Source: Granulicoccus phenolivorans DSM 17626 = NBRC 107789 = JCM 15570
GTDB lineage: Bacteria > Actinomycetota > Actinomycetes > Propionibacteriales > Propionibacteriaceae
DNA length: 64,000 nt
Reading direction: 5' to 3'
Assembly: GCF_000423085.1 (NCBI RefSeq)
Contig: NZ_AUHH01000014.1
Location: 24,690-88,689 of the forward strand
The position numbers and the translations under genes were made by a program. Below the pieces are notes generated by a model. That model worked only from the letters and a program-made list of their open reading frames with translations, was not told where the DNA came from and ran no database searches. This document shows positions 43,767-52,243 of the stretch, piece by piece; within the stretch, counting starts at the first letter, position 1; each line of letters opens with the position of its first letter.

Positions 43767-44573
43767 TCACTCCTCGACCGTCGCCAGCCATTCGGCGAAG
43801 GTCTGGCGCCCCAGCACCGCGTCCGGGCCGGGCAGCCCGAGACCGGCCCGCATCGCGCGCATCTGCTTGGTCGGGACATTGATCCGGGGCAACCAGCCGC
43901 GGTAGCCCCGCTTGCGGGCATAGGCCACGACCATGTCCTCGAGCCGTTCCGGGCGCGGCCCGGCCAGATCGGCGGTCCGCCCCTGGGCGGGTCCGACGGC
44001 CAACTCCGTCAGGCGCACGGCGACCTCCGCAGCGGCGACCGGTTGGGCCGGTCCGCGCGGTGCCAGATGCAGGGGGCCGACCGCCCCGGCGTCCCACAGG
44101 TTGCGGGCGAACTCATGGAACTGGGCGGCCCGCAGAATGGTCCACGGCGTTTCTCCCTGCTCGATCAGTCGCTCCTGCGCCAGTTTCCCGAGGTAGTAGT
44201 CGTAGGGCATCCGGTCGATTCCGATGATCGAGATCGCCACCACGTGCTGGACCCCCTGGCGCTGCGCGGCCGCAAGCAGGTGCCGGGTGGCGGACTCGAA
44301 GAAGCCCGTGGACACCTTGCCCGACAGGGTGCGGACGCCACTGGCGTCGATCGCGACATCGACCCCGGTCAGCGCCTCGTCCAGACCCGCGCCGGTGGTG
44401 ACATCGACCCCGGAGGCGCGGCTGAGGGCGATCGGCCGGTGGCCGGCGGCGGCGATCGCGGCCACGGTGGGGCGGCCCAGGGTGCCGGTGCCGCCCAGCA
44501 CCGCGATGGTGAGGGTCCGGGTCGGCTCGGAGCCGGGTGCGGAGTGGTCGTGCAGATGTGGCTGTGTGCTCAT
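43767..44573 (-). CDS. NAD(P)-binding (NmrA/atypical SDR) oxidoreductase, probable ECF41 target
   Basis: 268-residue Rossmann protein. The dinucleotide motif is VLGGTGTLGRPTVAAIAAAG, followed by the atypical-SDR regions DVAIDASG and VVAISIIGIDRMPYDYYLGKLAQERLI (YxxxK). It is divergent from an ECF41 sigma factor, and its promoter matches the ECF41 consensus, so it should be the sigma factor's own target. ECF41 genes typically sit beside oxidoreductase or carboxymuconolactone decarboxylase genes. ATG 44573 has no good ribosome-binding site and lies 8 bases after the -10 box, so the mRNA may be leaderless. Confidence 0.87.
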   Translation of the reverse strand: MSTQPHLHDHSAPGSEPTRTLTIAVLGGTGTLGRPTVAAIAAAGHRPIALSRASGVDVTTGAGLDEALTGVDVAIDASGVRTLSGKVSTGFFESATRHLLAAAQRQGVQHVVAISIIGIDRMPYDYYLGKLAQERLIEQGETPWTILRAAQFHEFARNLWDAGAVGPLHLAPRGPAQPVAAAEVAVRLTELAVGPAQGRTADLAGPRPERLEDMVVAYARKRGYRGWLPRINVPTKQMRAMRAGLGLPGPDAVLGRQTFAEWLATVEE

Positions 44574-44581
44574 ACCTACTA

Positions 44582-44608
44582 GACGACGCAGCCGCCCGAA
44601 ATGTGAGG
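44582..44608 (-). promoter_or_regulatory. Predicted ECF41-type promoter
   Basis: On the minus strand CCTCACA (44608-44602) and CGTC (44585-44582) are 16 bases apart. The published ECF41 consensus, as I recall it, is TGTCACA-N16-CGTC; five of seven -35 bases and the whole -10 match with exact spacing. Confidence 0.65.
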
Positions 44609-44704
44609 AAACAACCGAAATTGTCCGCCGGATTTTTCGTTCCCTCTCGCATTCTGCCCGCCGGTGGCGTCGACTGGACCCAAGCACCCGACGAAGGGAC
44701 CGCC

Positions 44705-45637
44705 ATGACCGACCCGGACCAGCCGGCCGACCTGCCCGGCCCCGATGAGTTGACCGGCCCCGATGACCTGACCGGCGCCGCCGCCGAGCGTCGCTCGCTG
44801 CTCGGATTGACCTATCGCATGCTCGGCACGATGTCGGATGCCGAGGATGCGGTCCAGGAGACCTATACCCGGTGGTACCGGCTGACCGCCGAGCAACGCT
44901 CCGAGATCGAGAACCCCGAGGCCTGGCTCACCCGGGTGGCCGGCCGCGTCTGCCTGGATCACCTCACCTCCGCCCGGGCCCGGCGGGAACGCTATATCGG
45001 GGAATGGTTGCCCGAGCCGATCCCCGGCGACGCGCTGCCCGGCCCGCAGCCTCCGATGGATCCCCAGGATCGGGTGAGCCTGGATGACTCGGTCTCGACG
45101 GCCCTGCTGGTGGTGCTGGAGCAGCTGACCCCGGCCGAGCGGGTGGCGTACGTGCTGCACGAGGTGTTCGCGGTGCCCTACGCCGAGATCGCCGAGACGG
45201 TCGGCCGCACCCCCGAAGCCGTACGCCAACTCAGCTCGCAGGCCCGGCGGCACATCCATGATCGCCGCCCCCGGCCGGCCACCCGAGCGGAACACGATGC
45301 GGTGTTCCGATCGTTCGTGACGGCGACGCGCACCGGCGACCTGACCGCGATGCTGGCCCTGCTCGATCCGGCCGTGGTGGCCCATTCCGACGGTGGCGGC
45401 GTGGTCTCGGCCGCGCGCAATCCCGTGGTCGGCCCCGACCGGGTGGCCCGACTCCTGCTGGGCCTGCTGCAGAAGCGGACCACGGCCACGCTGTTGCCGA
45501 CGGTGACCGGCGACGGTCTGTCGGTGCTGGTGGCCCAGGACGGGGCGGCCGACAGCATCGTCTCGGTGAGCGTCAGCGCCGGCCTGGTGACCGATGTCTA
45601 CCTGATCCGGAACCCGGCCAAGCTCACCCAGTGGTAG
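44705..45637 (+). CDS. ECF41-family RNA polymerase sigma factor
   Basis: 310-residue ECF sigma factor with a fused SnoaL-like C-terminal domain that replaces an anti-sigma factor. Sigma2 is seen in GLTYRMLGTMSDAEDAVQETYTRWYRL and sigma4 in LTPAERVAYVLHEVFAVPYAEIAETVGRTPEAVRQL. The ECF41 hallmarks are all present: WLPEP (101-105) in the linker, DGGG (229-232) in the SnoaL domain and NPAKL (303-307, for NPDKL) at the C-terminus. ATG 44705 follows GAAGGGA; open frame upstream is not sigma-like. Likely controls the divergent oxidoreductase. Confidence 0.93.
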   Translation: MTDPDQPADLPGPDELTGPDDLTGAAAERRSLLGLTYRMLGTMSDAEDAVQETYTRWYRLTAEQRSEIENPEAWLTRVAGRVCLDHLTSARARRERYIGEWLPEPIPGDALPGPQPPMDPQDRVSLDDSVSTALLVVLEQLTPAERVAYVLHEVFAVPYAEIAETVGRTPEAVRQLSSQARRHIHDRRPRPATRAEHDAVFRSFVTATRTGDLTAMLALLDPAVVAHSDGGGVVSAARNPVVGPDRVARLLLGLLQKRTTATLLPTVTGDGLSVLVAQDGAADSIVSVSVSAGLVTDVYLIRNPAKLTQW

Positions 45638-45664
45638 CCCTCACGAGGAGTTCGGAGTCTTGTC

Positions 45665-47185
45665 TCAGCCCTCGTGCAACGGCAGCCGCAGGGTGAACAC
45701 GGTCCCCCGGGGATGGTTGTTCTCCACCCCGAGGGTGCCGTGATGGCGCTCCAGGATCCGCTGCGACAGGACCAGCCCGATGCCCGAGCCACCCTGCTTG
45801 CGGGAGAACGCCTTCGCCGCCGCACTGTCCCACTCCCCCGGCGGGGCCAGCACCTGCGGCGCGACCTGACGTTCCAGGGTCTGCGGGTCCATCCCCCGCC
45901 CCCAGTCGGTCACCGAGCAGCAGGCCTGCCCGTCGGCGGCGAAGGTCCGGACCACGATCCGCTTCTCCGGACAGTCGGGCTGCCCCGCCTCGTCGATGGC
46001 GTTCATGCACAGGTTGATCACGACCTGGCCGATCAGGATCTGCTCCCCCTGGATGAGCAGCGGCTCGGCCGAGGATTCGACCTCCACCCGAACGCCCCGG
46101 TCGGCGGCCCGCAGCCGCACGAAGTACAGACTCTCGGCCACGATCGCGGACAGATCGTGGTCACCGGAACTGGTTTCGATCCGCTGCACGTAGCGCTTCA
46201 CGCTGGCCACGATGTCGCTGGCCCGACCCAGTTGGCGCTGGGCCTGGTCCAGCCCGTACCGCAGGCTCTCCGGGGTGAGCCGCTCCCCGTCCTGGCGGGC
46301 CAACAGCCCCTTCAGGTAGTTTCCCGCGGCGGCCAGGGGCTGGCCCAGTTCGTGGGCGATGGTCATCGCCATGTCACCCATCGCGTTGTAGCGCGCCATG
46401 TACTGCAGGTTGGCCTGTTGGTACTGGTTCTCCCGTTCCATCTGGGTCCGGGTGGTGATGTCCCGCACGGTCACCATGGTCGATCTGATCCCATCGTGCT
46501 CCACCACCTCGATATTGCCCAGCAACCAGCGCGTGCCACCCTCGAGGTTCACCTCGAAGCGCACCTCGCGGGGGCGGCCGGGCTCCGGCGGGACCAGGGT
46601 GGCCGCGCGATGCCGCACCGTGGCGATCTCGTCGAGGCGGCGGCCGATGAGTTGGTCCCGCGTACGCCCGAACAGTTCCTCGGAGCTCTTGCCCCCGGTG
46701 TCCACGATGCGTTCCTCGTCGTCCAGCAGGAGGATCCCCGCGCTGGCGTAATCCATGATCCGCATCAGGTAGTCGGAGGCCCGGCTGAGTTCGGCCTCCC
46801 GCTCGACCTCCTGGTCGATACTGCGGAACTCGACCATCACCACCGGACCGTCGGCGAAGTCGACCCGGGTGGCCACGGCATGGGTGAGAAAGTTCTTCCC
46901 GTCCTTCGAGCGGTACTTCCAGCGGCGCCGGCTGACCCCGTGGTTGACCGCGTCCTGCAGCCAGGAGACGCCGATCGCGCGGCGATAGGCCTGCTCCTGG
47001 GCCGACATGTGGTGGGCCTTCAGGGGACGCAACTCGCTGAGGGTGAAGCCGAACATCCGGCACGCCGCCGGGTTGGCCCACAGGATGTTTTTCGATCGCG
47101 CCTCGTGGATCAGGATGCCGTACTCGGTGTGCTCCACCATGGCCTGATAGTCGGTCCCACTGGGGAACACGCTGCTCGAGTTCAC
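45665..47185 (-). CDS. PAS-domain sensor histidine kinase, probable regulator of the iac genes
   Basis: 506-residue soluble histidine kinase. Two PAS domains (about residues 15-125, with NPAACRMFGFTLSEL and FLTHAVATRVDF; and 140-250) are followed by the phospho-acceptor helix IAHELGQPLAAAG (His278) and an HATPase domain with NLCMNAIDEA (N box), DWGRGMD (G1) and GGSGIGLVLSQRI (G2). There are no membrane helices, so it senses a cytoplasmic signal. The HELxQPL form is shared with FixL/TodS-like kinases, but no haem-binding FixL motif is evident. GTG 47185 has AGGAG at 8 bases. It is divergent from iacA; its partner is probably the response regulator at 53317-53964. Confidence 0.9.
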   Translation of the reverse strand: MNSSSVFPSGTDYQAMVEHTEYGILIHEARSKNILWANPAACRMFGFTLSELRPLKAHHMSAQEQAYRRAIGVSWLQDAVNHGVSRRRWKYRSKDGKNFLTHAVATRVDFADGPVVMVEFRSIDQEVEREAELSRASDYLMRIMDYASAGILLLDDEERIVDTGGKSSEELFGRTRDQLIGRRLDEIATVRHRAATLVPPEPGRPREVRFEVNLEGGTRWLLGNIEVVEHDGIRSTMVTVRDITTRTQMERENQYQQANLQYMARYNAMGDMAMTIAHELGQPLAAAGNYLKGLLARQDGERLTPESLRYGLDQAQRQLGRASDIVASVKRYVQRIETSSGDHDLSAIVAESLYFVRLRAADRGVRVEVESSAEPLLIQGEQILIGQVVINLCMNAIDEAGQPDCPEKRIVVRTFAADGQACCSVTDWGRGMDPQTLERQVAPQVLAPPGEWDSAAAKAFSRKQGGSGIGLVLSQRILERHHGTLGVENNHPRGTVFTLRLPLHEG

Positions 47186-47294
47186 CGGGCACACTCCTGA
47201 TTTCACCCCGGCGCGAGAATCCCGCCGGTCGAGGGTTGGGCCCCAGCCTGCTACACCGTCCGCCCGGAACGAAGCCGACGTCACCCGGTGTGGG

Positions 47295-47305
47295 GAAACC
47301 TTTAG
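47295..47305. promoter_or_regulatory. Candidate response-regulator box upstream of iacA
   Basis: GAAACCTTTAG matches 9 of 11 bases with GAATCCTTTAC in the iacH/transporter region. It lies about 45 bases upstream of TACGCT (47350-47355), a possible iacA -10 without a good -35, as expected of an activator-dependent promoter. Confidence 0.4.
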
Positions 47306-47390
47306 CCGGAGCGCGAAAAGTCCCAATAGTGCGTCCGGTCGCCGATTTCTACGCTTGGGCTTGCCAGCAGCCACACCAACGGAGGTAGTC

Positions 47391-48590
47391 ATGACGGCCG
47401 GAGCCACCACAGCGACGCTCACCCTGAGCGGAGGTGCGGACCGCAACGTAGCAGCCCCCATCGGGCCGGCCCGGGACGCGGCCTTCGACCACGCCCTCGC
47501 CGTACTGCGTGACCGCCGCGACGAGTTCAACGAGCAGGGCTTCGTCCCCAAGGACTACATCCGGCTGCTCAAGCAGGCCGGGATCTACCGGGCTTCCACC
47601 CCCGCGCAATTCGGCGGCGACGCCGTGGCGCCGGCGCGCTTCCTGGAGCAGATCGAGACCATCTCGACCATCTGCCCGGCGACCGGCTGGGTGGCCAGCT
47701 TCGGGTCGGCGCTGAGCTACTTCGGGGCGCTCCCGCTGGCCACCCAGGAGCAGATCTACGCCGCCGGGCCCGACCTCTGCTTCGCCGGTGGGTTGTTCCC
47801 GATGCAGGAGGCCACCGCCGTCGAGGGCGGCTACCGGGTCACCGGGGTGTGGCAGTTCGCCTCCGGGTGCGCCGGCGCCGACGTGCTTGGGGTCGGGCTC
47901 AAGGGCGGCCCCGAGTCCGGCGGTAAGCCGCTGACCGCGCTGCTCGATCCGACCCAGGTGACGATCAAGGAGAACTGGGATGTCGTCGGGATGCGCGCCA
48001 CCGGCTCCAACGAAGTCCACGTCGACGACGTGTTCGTGCCGAGCGAGCAGACCTTCGTCCGCGGCGGCCGTTCCCTCATCGACGAACCGCTGAACCGGTA
48101 CCCCACCCTCGCCTATGCCGCCCAGGTGCTCGCGATCACCGCGCTGGGTGCGGCCCGGGGCGCGGTCGACTACTGCCTCGAGGTCGGTTCGGCGCGCAGC
48201 AGCATCACCGGCGGGAACGCCAAGGGAATGCGGCCCACCTACCAACTCGGGATCGGTCAGGCCGAGGCCAAGCTGCGCTCGGCGCGTGCCTTCTTCTACG
48301 AGGAGACCGAACGCATCTGGGACCTGGCCGTGGCCGGCGACCCGATCACCGACAAGGACAAGGCCCTGCTGCGGCTGGCCACCAGCAATGCCGCCCACGT
48401 CGGCCGGGAGGTCGTCCAGATCGCGTTCGACCTGACCGGTACCGGCGCCATCTACAACAAGCACCCCCTGCAGCGCTTCGTCCGCGATTCCCTGGTCCCC
48501 GCCCAGCACGCCATGTTGGCGACCAACACGATCGAGGCCGCCGGCGCGGTCCTGCTCGGCGCCGACCTCACCATCCCCAGCTTCCCCTGA
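47391..48590 (+). CDS. iacA: Class D flavin-dependent monooxygenase, indole-3-acetate monooxygenase (IacA-like)
   Basis: 399-residue acyl-CoA-dehydrogenase-fold monooxygenase that uses reduced flavin supplied by a separate reductase (HpaB/HsaA type). Seen are LLKQAGIYRASTPAQFGGD, ISTICPATGWVASFGSALSYFG, VTGVWQFASGCAGADVLG, WDVVGMRATGSNEVHVDDVFVP and the C-terminal helical HLQRFVRD-like region (HPLQRFVRDSLVPAQH). ATG 47391 follows GGAGG. The order iacA-iacB-iacI-iacC-iacD-iacE-iacF with nearby iacH and iacG matches the known auxin-degradation set, in which IacA starts attack on the indole ring. Specificity is inferred from that context. Confidence 0.82.
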   Translation: MTAGATTATLTLSGGADRNVAAPIGPARDAAFDHALAVLRDRRDEFNEQGFVPKDYIRLLKQAGIYRASTPAQFGGDAVAPARFLEQIETISTICPATGWVASFGSALSYFGALPLATQEQIYAAGPDLCFAGGLFPMQEATAVEGGYRVTGVWQFASGCAGADVLGVGLKGGPESGGKPLTALLDPTQVTIKENWDVVGMRATGSNEVHVDDVFVPSEQTFVRGGRSLIDEPLNRYPTLAYAAQVLAITALGAARGAVDYCLEVGSARSSITGGNAKGMRPTYQLGIGQAEAKLRSARAFFYEETERIWDLAVAGDPITDKDKALLRLATSNAAHVGREVVQIAFDLTGTGAIYNKHPLQRFVRDSLVPAQHAMLATNTIEAAGAVLLGADLTIPSFP

Positions 48591-48626
48591 TCCGGCCCCG
48601 TGGCCGCAAACCGAAAGGAGACGACG

Positions 48627-48992
48627 ATGTCCGAACCCCTGCGCGTCCTGTTCTGCATGGGCATCAACCAGAATTTCTTCGACCTGCCCAAGTCTCAGAT
48701 CGGGGTGGTGTGGAAGGCCTTCGCCGGCATGCTCGCCGCGATGGAGGACCTCGACGGGGTCGACGTCCTCGGCAACATCGACGACGACGCCCACATGGTC
48801 GGCCCGTCCGACGGCTGGCCGTGGACCTGTTATGTGCTGGCCGACGTCCGGGACCAGGAAACCGTCAAGGCAGCCTGCAACCTGTTCCGAACCACCGAGG
48901 TCTTCGGCGATGACGCCCTGTGGAAGTACGCCAAGATCGAAGCCCGAATCGGCCGCGCGCTGACCGTGCGACCCGACGTCAAGACCGACTGA
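48627..48992 (+). CDS. iacB: IacB-like small protein
   Basis: 121-residue protein without a characterised catalytic motif; EPLRVLFCMGINQNFFDLP, AMEDLDGVDVLGNIDDDAHMVG and WPWTCYVLADVRDQETVKAACNLFRT suggest a ferredoxin-like alpha/beta fold (EthD/dabb-like size). AAAGGAG precedes ATG 48627. Position directly after iacA and size agree with IacB of other iac clusters, whose exact role is still unsettled. Confidence 0.7.
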   Translation: MSEPLRVLFCMGINQNFFDLPKSQIGVVWKAFAGMLAAMEDLDGVDVLGNIDDDAHMVGPSDGWPWTCYVLADVRDQETVKAACNLFRTTEVFGDDALWKYAKIEARIGRALTVRPDVKTD

Positions 48993-48999
48993 CCCGGAG

Positions 49000-49548
49000 A
49001 TGACCCACGAGGTAGCCGAACCCGACCGGGACGACCGCGACCTGGCTGACGTACGCGTCCGGCTGGCGAACCTGGAGGCGATCGAGGCCGTCCGGACCTG
49101 CCTGGGCCGCTACTTCGACCTGTGCGACGTCCCGGGGCCGTTCACCGACCCGGACACCCGTACCGCGGCCCTGGCCGAGCTCACCGACCTGTTCACCGCG
49201 CAGGCCACCTGGGAGGGGATCGGCCCCGCGTACGCCGGAAAGTTCGGCGCGATCCGGGGCCGCAACGCGGTGGCTGCCCATGTCGCGGGCTATCTACCGC
49301 CCGCGGAGCACTTCCGCAGCAACGCCCACCTCTTGGGCAGCGAGCAGATCCGGATCGACGGCGACCGGGCCCGGGGCGGCTGGCTGATGCAGCAGCTGTC
49401 CCACTACGCCGACGGTTCGGCCGACCTGCTGTGTGCCCGGATCCGGGCCGAGCTGGTCATCGACCGCACCGACGCGGGACCGGTGGCCCGGATCAGTCGC
49501 TTCACCACCGAGCGGCTCTTTGCCGCCGAACTCACCATCACGAGCTGA
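49000..49548 (+). CDS. iacI: SnoaL/NTF2-like protein (IacI-like)
   Basis: 182-residue protein of the SnoaL_4/ring-hydroxylating beta-subunit-like cone fold: LEAIEAVRTCLGRYFDLCD, LTDLFTAQATWEG, GRNAVAAHVAGYLP and GWLMQQLSHYADGSADLLCARI. It sits between iacB and the Rieske genes, 7 bases after iacB. IacI of known clusters is a similar small protein needed at an early step of indole-acetate turnover; equivalence is by context. Confidence 0.68.
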   Translation: MTHEVAEPDRDDRDLADVRVRLANLEAIEAVRTCLGRYFDLCDVPGPFTDPDTRTAALAELTDLFTAQATWEGIGPAYAGKFGAIRGRNAVAAHVAGYLPPAEHFRSNAHLLGSEQIRIDGDRARGGWLMQQLSHYADGSADLLCARIRAELVIDRTDAGPVARISRFTTERLFAAELTITS

Positions 49549-49589
49549 CCTCGCCGGGGTCGCACCCAGCTACCGAAGAAGGAGTGGAC

Positions 49590-50873
49590 ATGACCAACAC
49601 CGTGACACCAGCCACGTACGCCGATCTGGTCTCGGCCGACCGCGTCGAGGGACGCCTCTACACCGACCCGGAGATCTTTGCCGAGGAGATGCGCAAGATC
49701 TTCCACCGCAGTTGGGTGTGGGTCGCCCACGAGAGCGAGATCCCGCAGCCGGGCTCGTTCAAGACCACCCAGGTCGGCCTCGAGCCGGTGATCGTGGTGC
49801 GCGACCGCAAGGGCAACTTCAACACCCTGCTGAACCGGTGCCGGCACCGCGGCGCCACCGTGTGCGATGTGCCCAAGGGCAAGGCCAACGGGTTCACCTG
49901 TCCATACCACAACTGGTCCTACGCCCTGGACGGCCGACTGCGCGGCATCCCCTACCCGGAGGGCTACGAGGGCACCGTCGACAAGGCGGACTACCCGCTG
50001 AGGACGCTGCGCACCGAGTCCTACCTCGGGATGATCTGGGCCACCTTCAACGAGGACGCCGAACCCCTGGAGGATTTCCTCGGGGACGCGAAGCTGTGGA
50101 TGCAGCGCTTCTTCAAGCAGACCAACGGCTATGACGCCAAGGTGATCGGGGTGCACAAGTTCCGCTTCCGCGGGAACTGGAAGATCCAGCTGGAGAACAC
50201 CTCCGACGGCTATCACTTCCCGATGGTGCACAAGTCCTGGATGGTCTCGGTGGACTCCGAGACCGCCGACATGATGTCGTTCATGAATGACCCGGCCTCG
50301 GTCACCCATGCCCTGGGCAATGGCCACAGCGTCGCGATCATGACCCCGGCCCACGCCGACCTCGACGTGGACGACGGCACCGAGGAGATCCAGCCGCGGT
50401 TCCAGCACCTGGTGGACCAGCTGACCGCCGAAGGCTACGACGCTCCCACGATCCGGCGGATGATGCGCTCGATGCACGGGTGTGGGTTCAACCTGAATAC
50501 CTTCCCGAACGTGGCGATGAGCCTGTCCTTCTTCCGGGTCCTGATCCCGATCTCGGTGAATGAAACCGAGATCTGGCACATGGCGATCGGCATGGACGGC
50601 GGCCCGGAGTACGTGAACCAGGAGCGGCTGCGGATCCACGAGCACTTCCAGGGCCCGTTCGGCTTCGGCTCCCCCGATGACGCGGAGGGGTGGGAGCGCG
50701 TCCAGATCGGCAGCACCGCCGACCCGGCCATGCCGATCCTGGTCAACCGCGGCCTGAACCGCGAAGAGGTCTCCGCCGAGGGTTGGCCGACCTCGCACGT
50801 CACCGACGAGAGCGGCATGCGTGAGGCGTACTACCAGTGGCAGAAGATGATGAGCGTGGAGGACGACAAGTGA
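49590..50873 (+). CDS. iacC: Rieske non-haem iron oxygenase, large subunit (IacC-like)
   Basis: 427-residue alpha subunit of an aromatic-ring dioxygenase. The Rieske cluster ligands are C84-x-H86 (NRCRHRG) and C104-x2-H107 (CPYHNW). The mononuclear iron site is ENTSDGYHFPMVHKSW (D206, H209, H214). In iac pathways the oxygenase processes an indole-derived intermediate en route to catechol. AAGGAG is followed by ATG 49590; an upstream open frame lies inside iacI. It overlaps the beta-subunit start (GTGA). Confidence 0.87.
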   Translation: MTNTVTPATYADLVSADRVEGRLYTDPEIFAEEMRKIFHRSWVWVAHESEIPQPGSFKTTQVGLEPVIVVRDRKGNFNTLLNRCRHRGATVCDVPKGKANGFTCPYHNWSYALDGRLRGIPYPEGYEGTVDKADYPLRTLRTESYLGMIWATFNEDAEPLEDFLGDAKLWMQRFFKQTNGYDAKVIGVHKFRFRGNWKIQLENTSDGYHFPMVHKSWMVSVDSETADMMSFMNDPASVTHALGNGHSVAIMTPAHADLDVDDGTEEIQPRFQHLVDQLTAEGYDAPTIRRMMRSMHGCGFNLNTFPNVAMSLSFFRVLIPISVNETEIWHMAIGMDGGPEYVNQERLRIHEHFQGPFGFGSPDDAEGWERVQIGSTADPAMPILVNRGLNREEVSAEGWPTSHVTDESGMREAYYQWQKMMSVEDDK

Positions 50874-51358
50874 GCATCGAACTGAACGACTCCCGGATCC
50901 AGCGGGCCATCGCGCTGATCTGGCACGAGGCGGAACTGCTGGACACCAAGGACTACCAGGCCTGGCAGGAGCTCTACACCCCCGAGGCGAAGTACGTCAT
51001 CCCGATCGATCCGCAGACCGAGGACTTCGCATCCTCGCTGAACATGGTCTTCGACGATGACCGGATGCGCCGGATGCGGGTGGCCCGGATGGTCGAGGGC
51101 TACTCCCCCTCCGCGGTCGCGGCGGCGCGTACGGTCCGCACGGTCAGCCGGTTCAACGCCGACCGGGTCAGCGACACCGAGGTGGTGATCCGCTCCAGCC
51201 AGATCCTGTGCTCCTACAAGCGCAACCGGCACGACCTGCTGGGGGCCAACCTCACCCACCACATCGCCCTGGCCGCCGATGGCGACCGGATCGCCCAGAA
51301 GGTCGTCCGGCTGCTGAACAGCGACGACCCGGTCAACGCTTCCGGATTCCTGCTGTGA
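50870..51358 (+). CDS. iacD: Aromatic-ring dioxygenase small (beta) subunit (IacD-like)
   Basis: 162-residue NTF2-fold beta subunit: AIALIWHEAELLDTKDYQAWQELYTPEAKYVIPID, then RMVEGYSPSAVAAARTVRTVSRF and SSQILCSYKRNRHDLLGANLTHHIAL. GTG 50870 overlaps the iacC stop, and its own stop overlaps iacE (GTGA). It structurally supports the catalytic alpha subunits in an alpha3beta3 oxygenase. Confidence 0.85.
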   Translation: MSIELNDSRIQRAIALIWHEAELLDTKDYQAWQELYTPEAKYVIPIDPQTEDFASSLNMVFDDDRMRRMRVARMVEGYSPSAVAAARTVRTVSRFNADRVSDTEVVIRSSQILCSYKRNRHDLLGANLTHHIALAADGDRIAQKVVRLLNSDDPVNASGFLL

Positions 51359-52152
51359 CCGGGCCGGACACCGCGGCCACCGGCGGCGAGGCCGCCGCGC
51401 CCGGCAACCCCACCGGCGGGATCGCCGTGGTCACCGGGGCAGCGGGCGGGATGGGCGTACATATCTGCCGCCGGCTGCTGGCCGACGGCCACCGGGTGCT
51501 GGTCACCGACCTCGATCCGGCGGCCGCCGAGCGGACCGCCGCGGCCCTGGATCCCTCCGGGGAGCGCGCCGTGGGCGCCAAGCTCGACGTCTCCCGGCGC
51601 GGCGACTTCGAGGCGGCGCTCGGGCAGGTCCGGGAGTTGTGGGGTACGCCCACCATCCTGGTCAACAATGCGGCGCTGACCCAGGCCGAACCGCTGATGG
51701 ACCTTGCCGTCGCCGACTTCAGCAAGGTGTTGGACATCAACGCCACCAGCGTGTTCACCGGCTGCCAGGTCTTCGGGCAGGCGATGGCCGAGGCCGGGTA
51801 CGGCCGGATCGTGAATATGGCGTCGCTGGCCGGACAGAACGGCGGAACGGCCACCGGCGGGCACTATGCCGCCAGCAAGGGCGCGATCCTGACGCTGACC
51901 AAGGTCTTCGCCCGGGAACTCGCCGGGCGCGGCGTCACGGTCAATGCGGTGTCCCCGGGCCCGCACGACCTGCCGATCGTGCATCGCACCGTTCCCGAGG
52001 ACAAGCTGGCCGCCGTGGTCGCCGGGATTCCGGTCGGCCGGCTCGGTGAGCCCGCCTTCATCGGTGACGTCGTCGCGCTGCTGGCCAGTGCCGGCGCGGC
52101 CTTCGTCACCGGCGCGTGCTGGGACGTCAACGGCGGTCTGTACCTCCGCTGA
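51355..52152 (+). CDS. iacE: Short-chain dehydrogenase/reductase (IacE-like)
   Basis: 265-residue classical SDR: cofactor motif VVTGAAGGMGVHICRRLL, NNAALTQ, catalytic Ser in IVNMASLAGQNGG and the YxxxK in HYAASKGA. AVSPGPHDLPIVH and GACWDVNGGLYLR form the end. The GTG start overlaps iacD. IacE has been placed early in the indole-acetate pathway acting on oxidised indole-acetate intermediates; function is by context. Confidence 0.84.
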   Translation: MTGPDTAATGGEAAAPGNPTGGIAVVTGAAGGMGVHICRRLLADGHRVLVTDLDPAAAERTAAALDPSGERAVGAKLDVSRRGDFEAALGQVRELWGTPTILVNNAALTQAEPLMDLAVADFSKVLDINATSVFTGCQVFGQAMAEAGYGRIVNMASLAGQNGGTATGGHYAASKGAILTLTKVFARELAGRGVTVNAVSPGPHDLPIVHRTVPEDKLAAVVAGIPVGRLGEPAFIGDVVALLASAGAAFVTGACWDVNGGLYLR

Positions 52153-52176
52153 CGGCCCGCGGCGTCATGCCCACCC

Positions 52177-52211
52177 CCCGGAGCCCGGACGCCCGTCGTT
52201 CGGGCTCCGGG
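52177..52211 (+). other. Hairpin between iacE and iacF
   Basis: Eleven-base arms CCCGGAGCCCG (52177-52187) and its complement (52201-52211) flank a 13-base loop in the 91-base gap, the only sizeable gap in an otherwise overlapping operon. Possible attenuator or mRNA stabiliser that sets lower reductase expression. Confidence 0.55.
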
Positions 52212-52243
52212 CCCCCACACATCAGGACAGGAAGGAACGGCCC

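Noticed and set aside
45665..47185. FixL-type oxygen sensor identity for the histidine kinase.
   Set aside because: The kinase helix looks FixL-like, but the PAS domains show no convincing haem-binding His motif, and the context is aromatic catabolism, not oxygen control.
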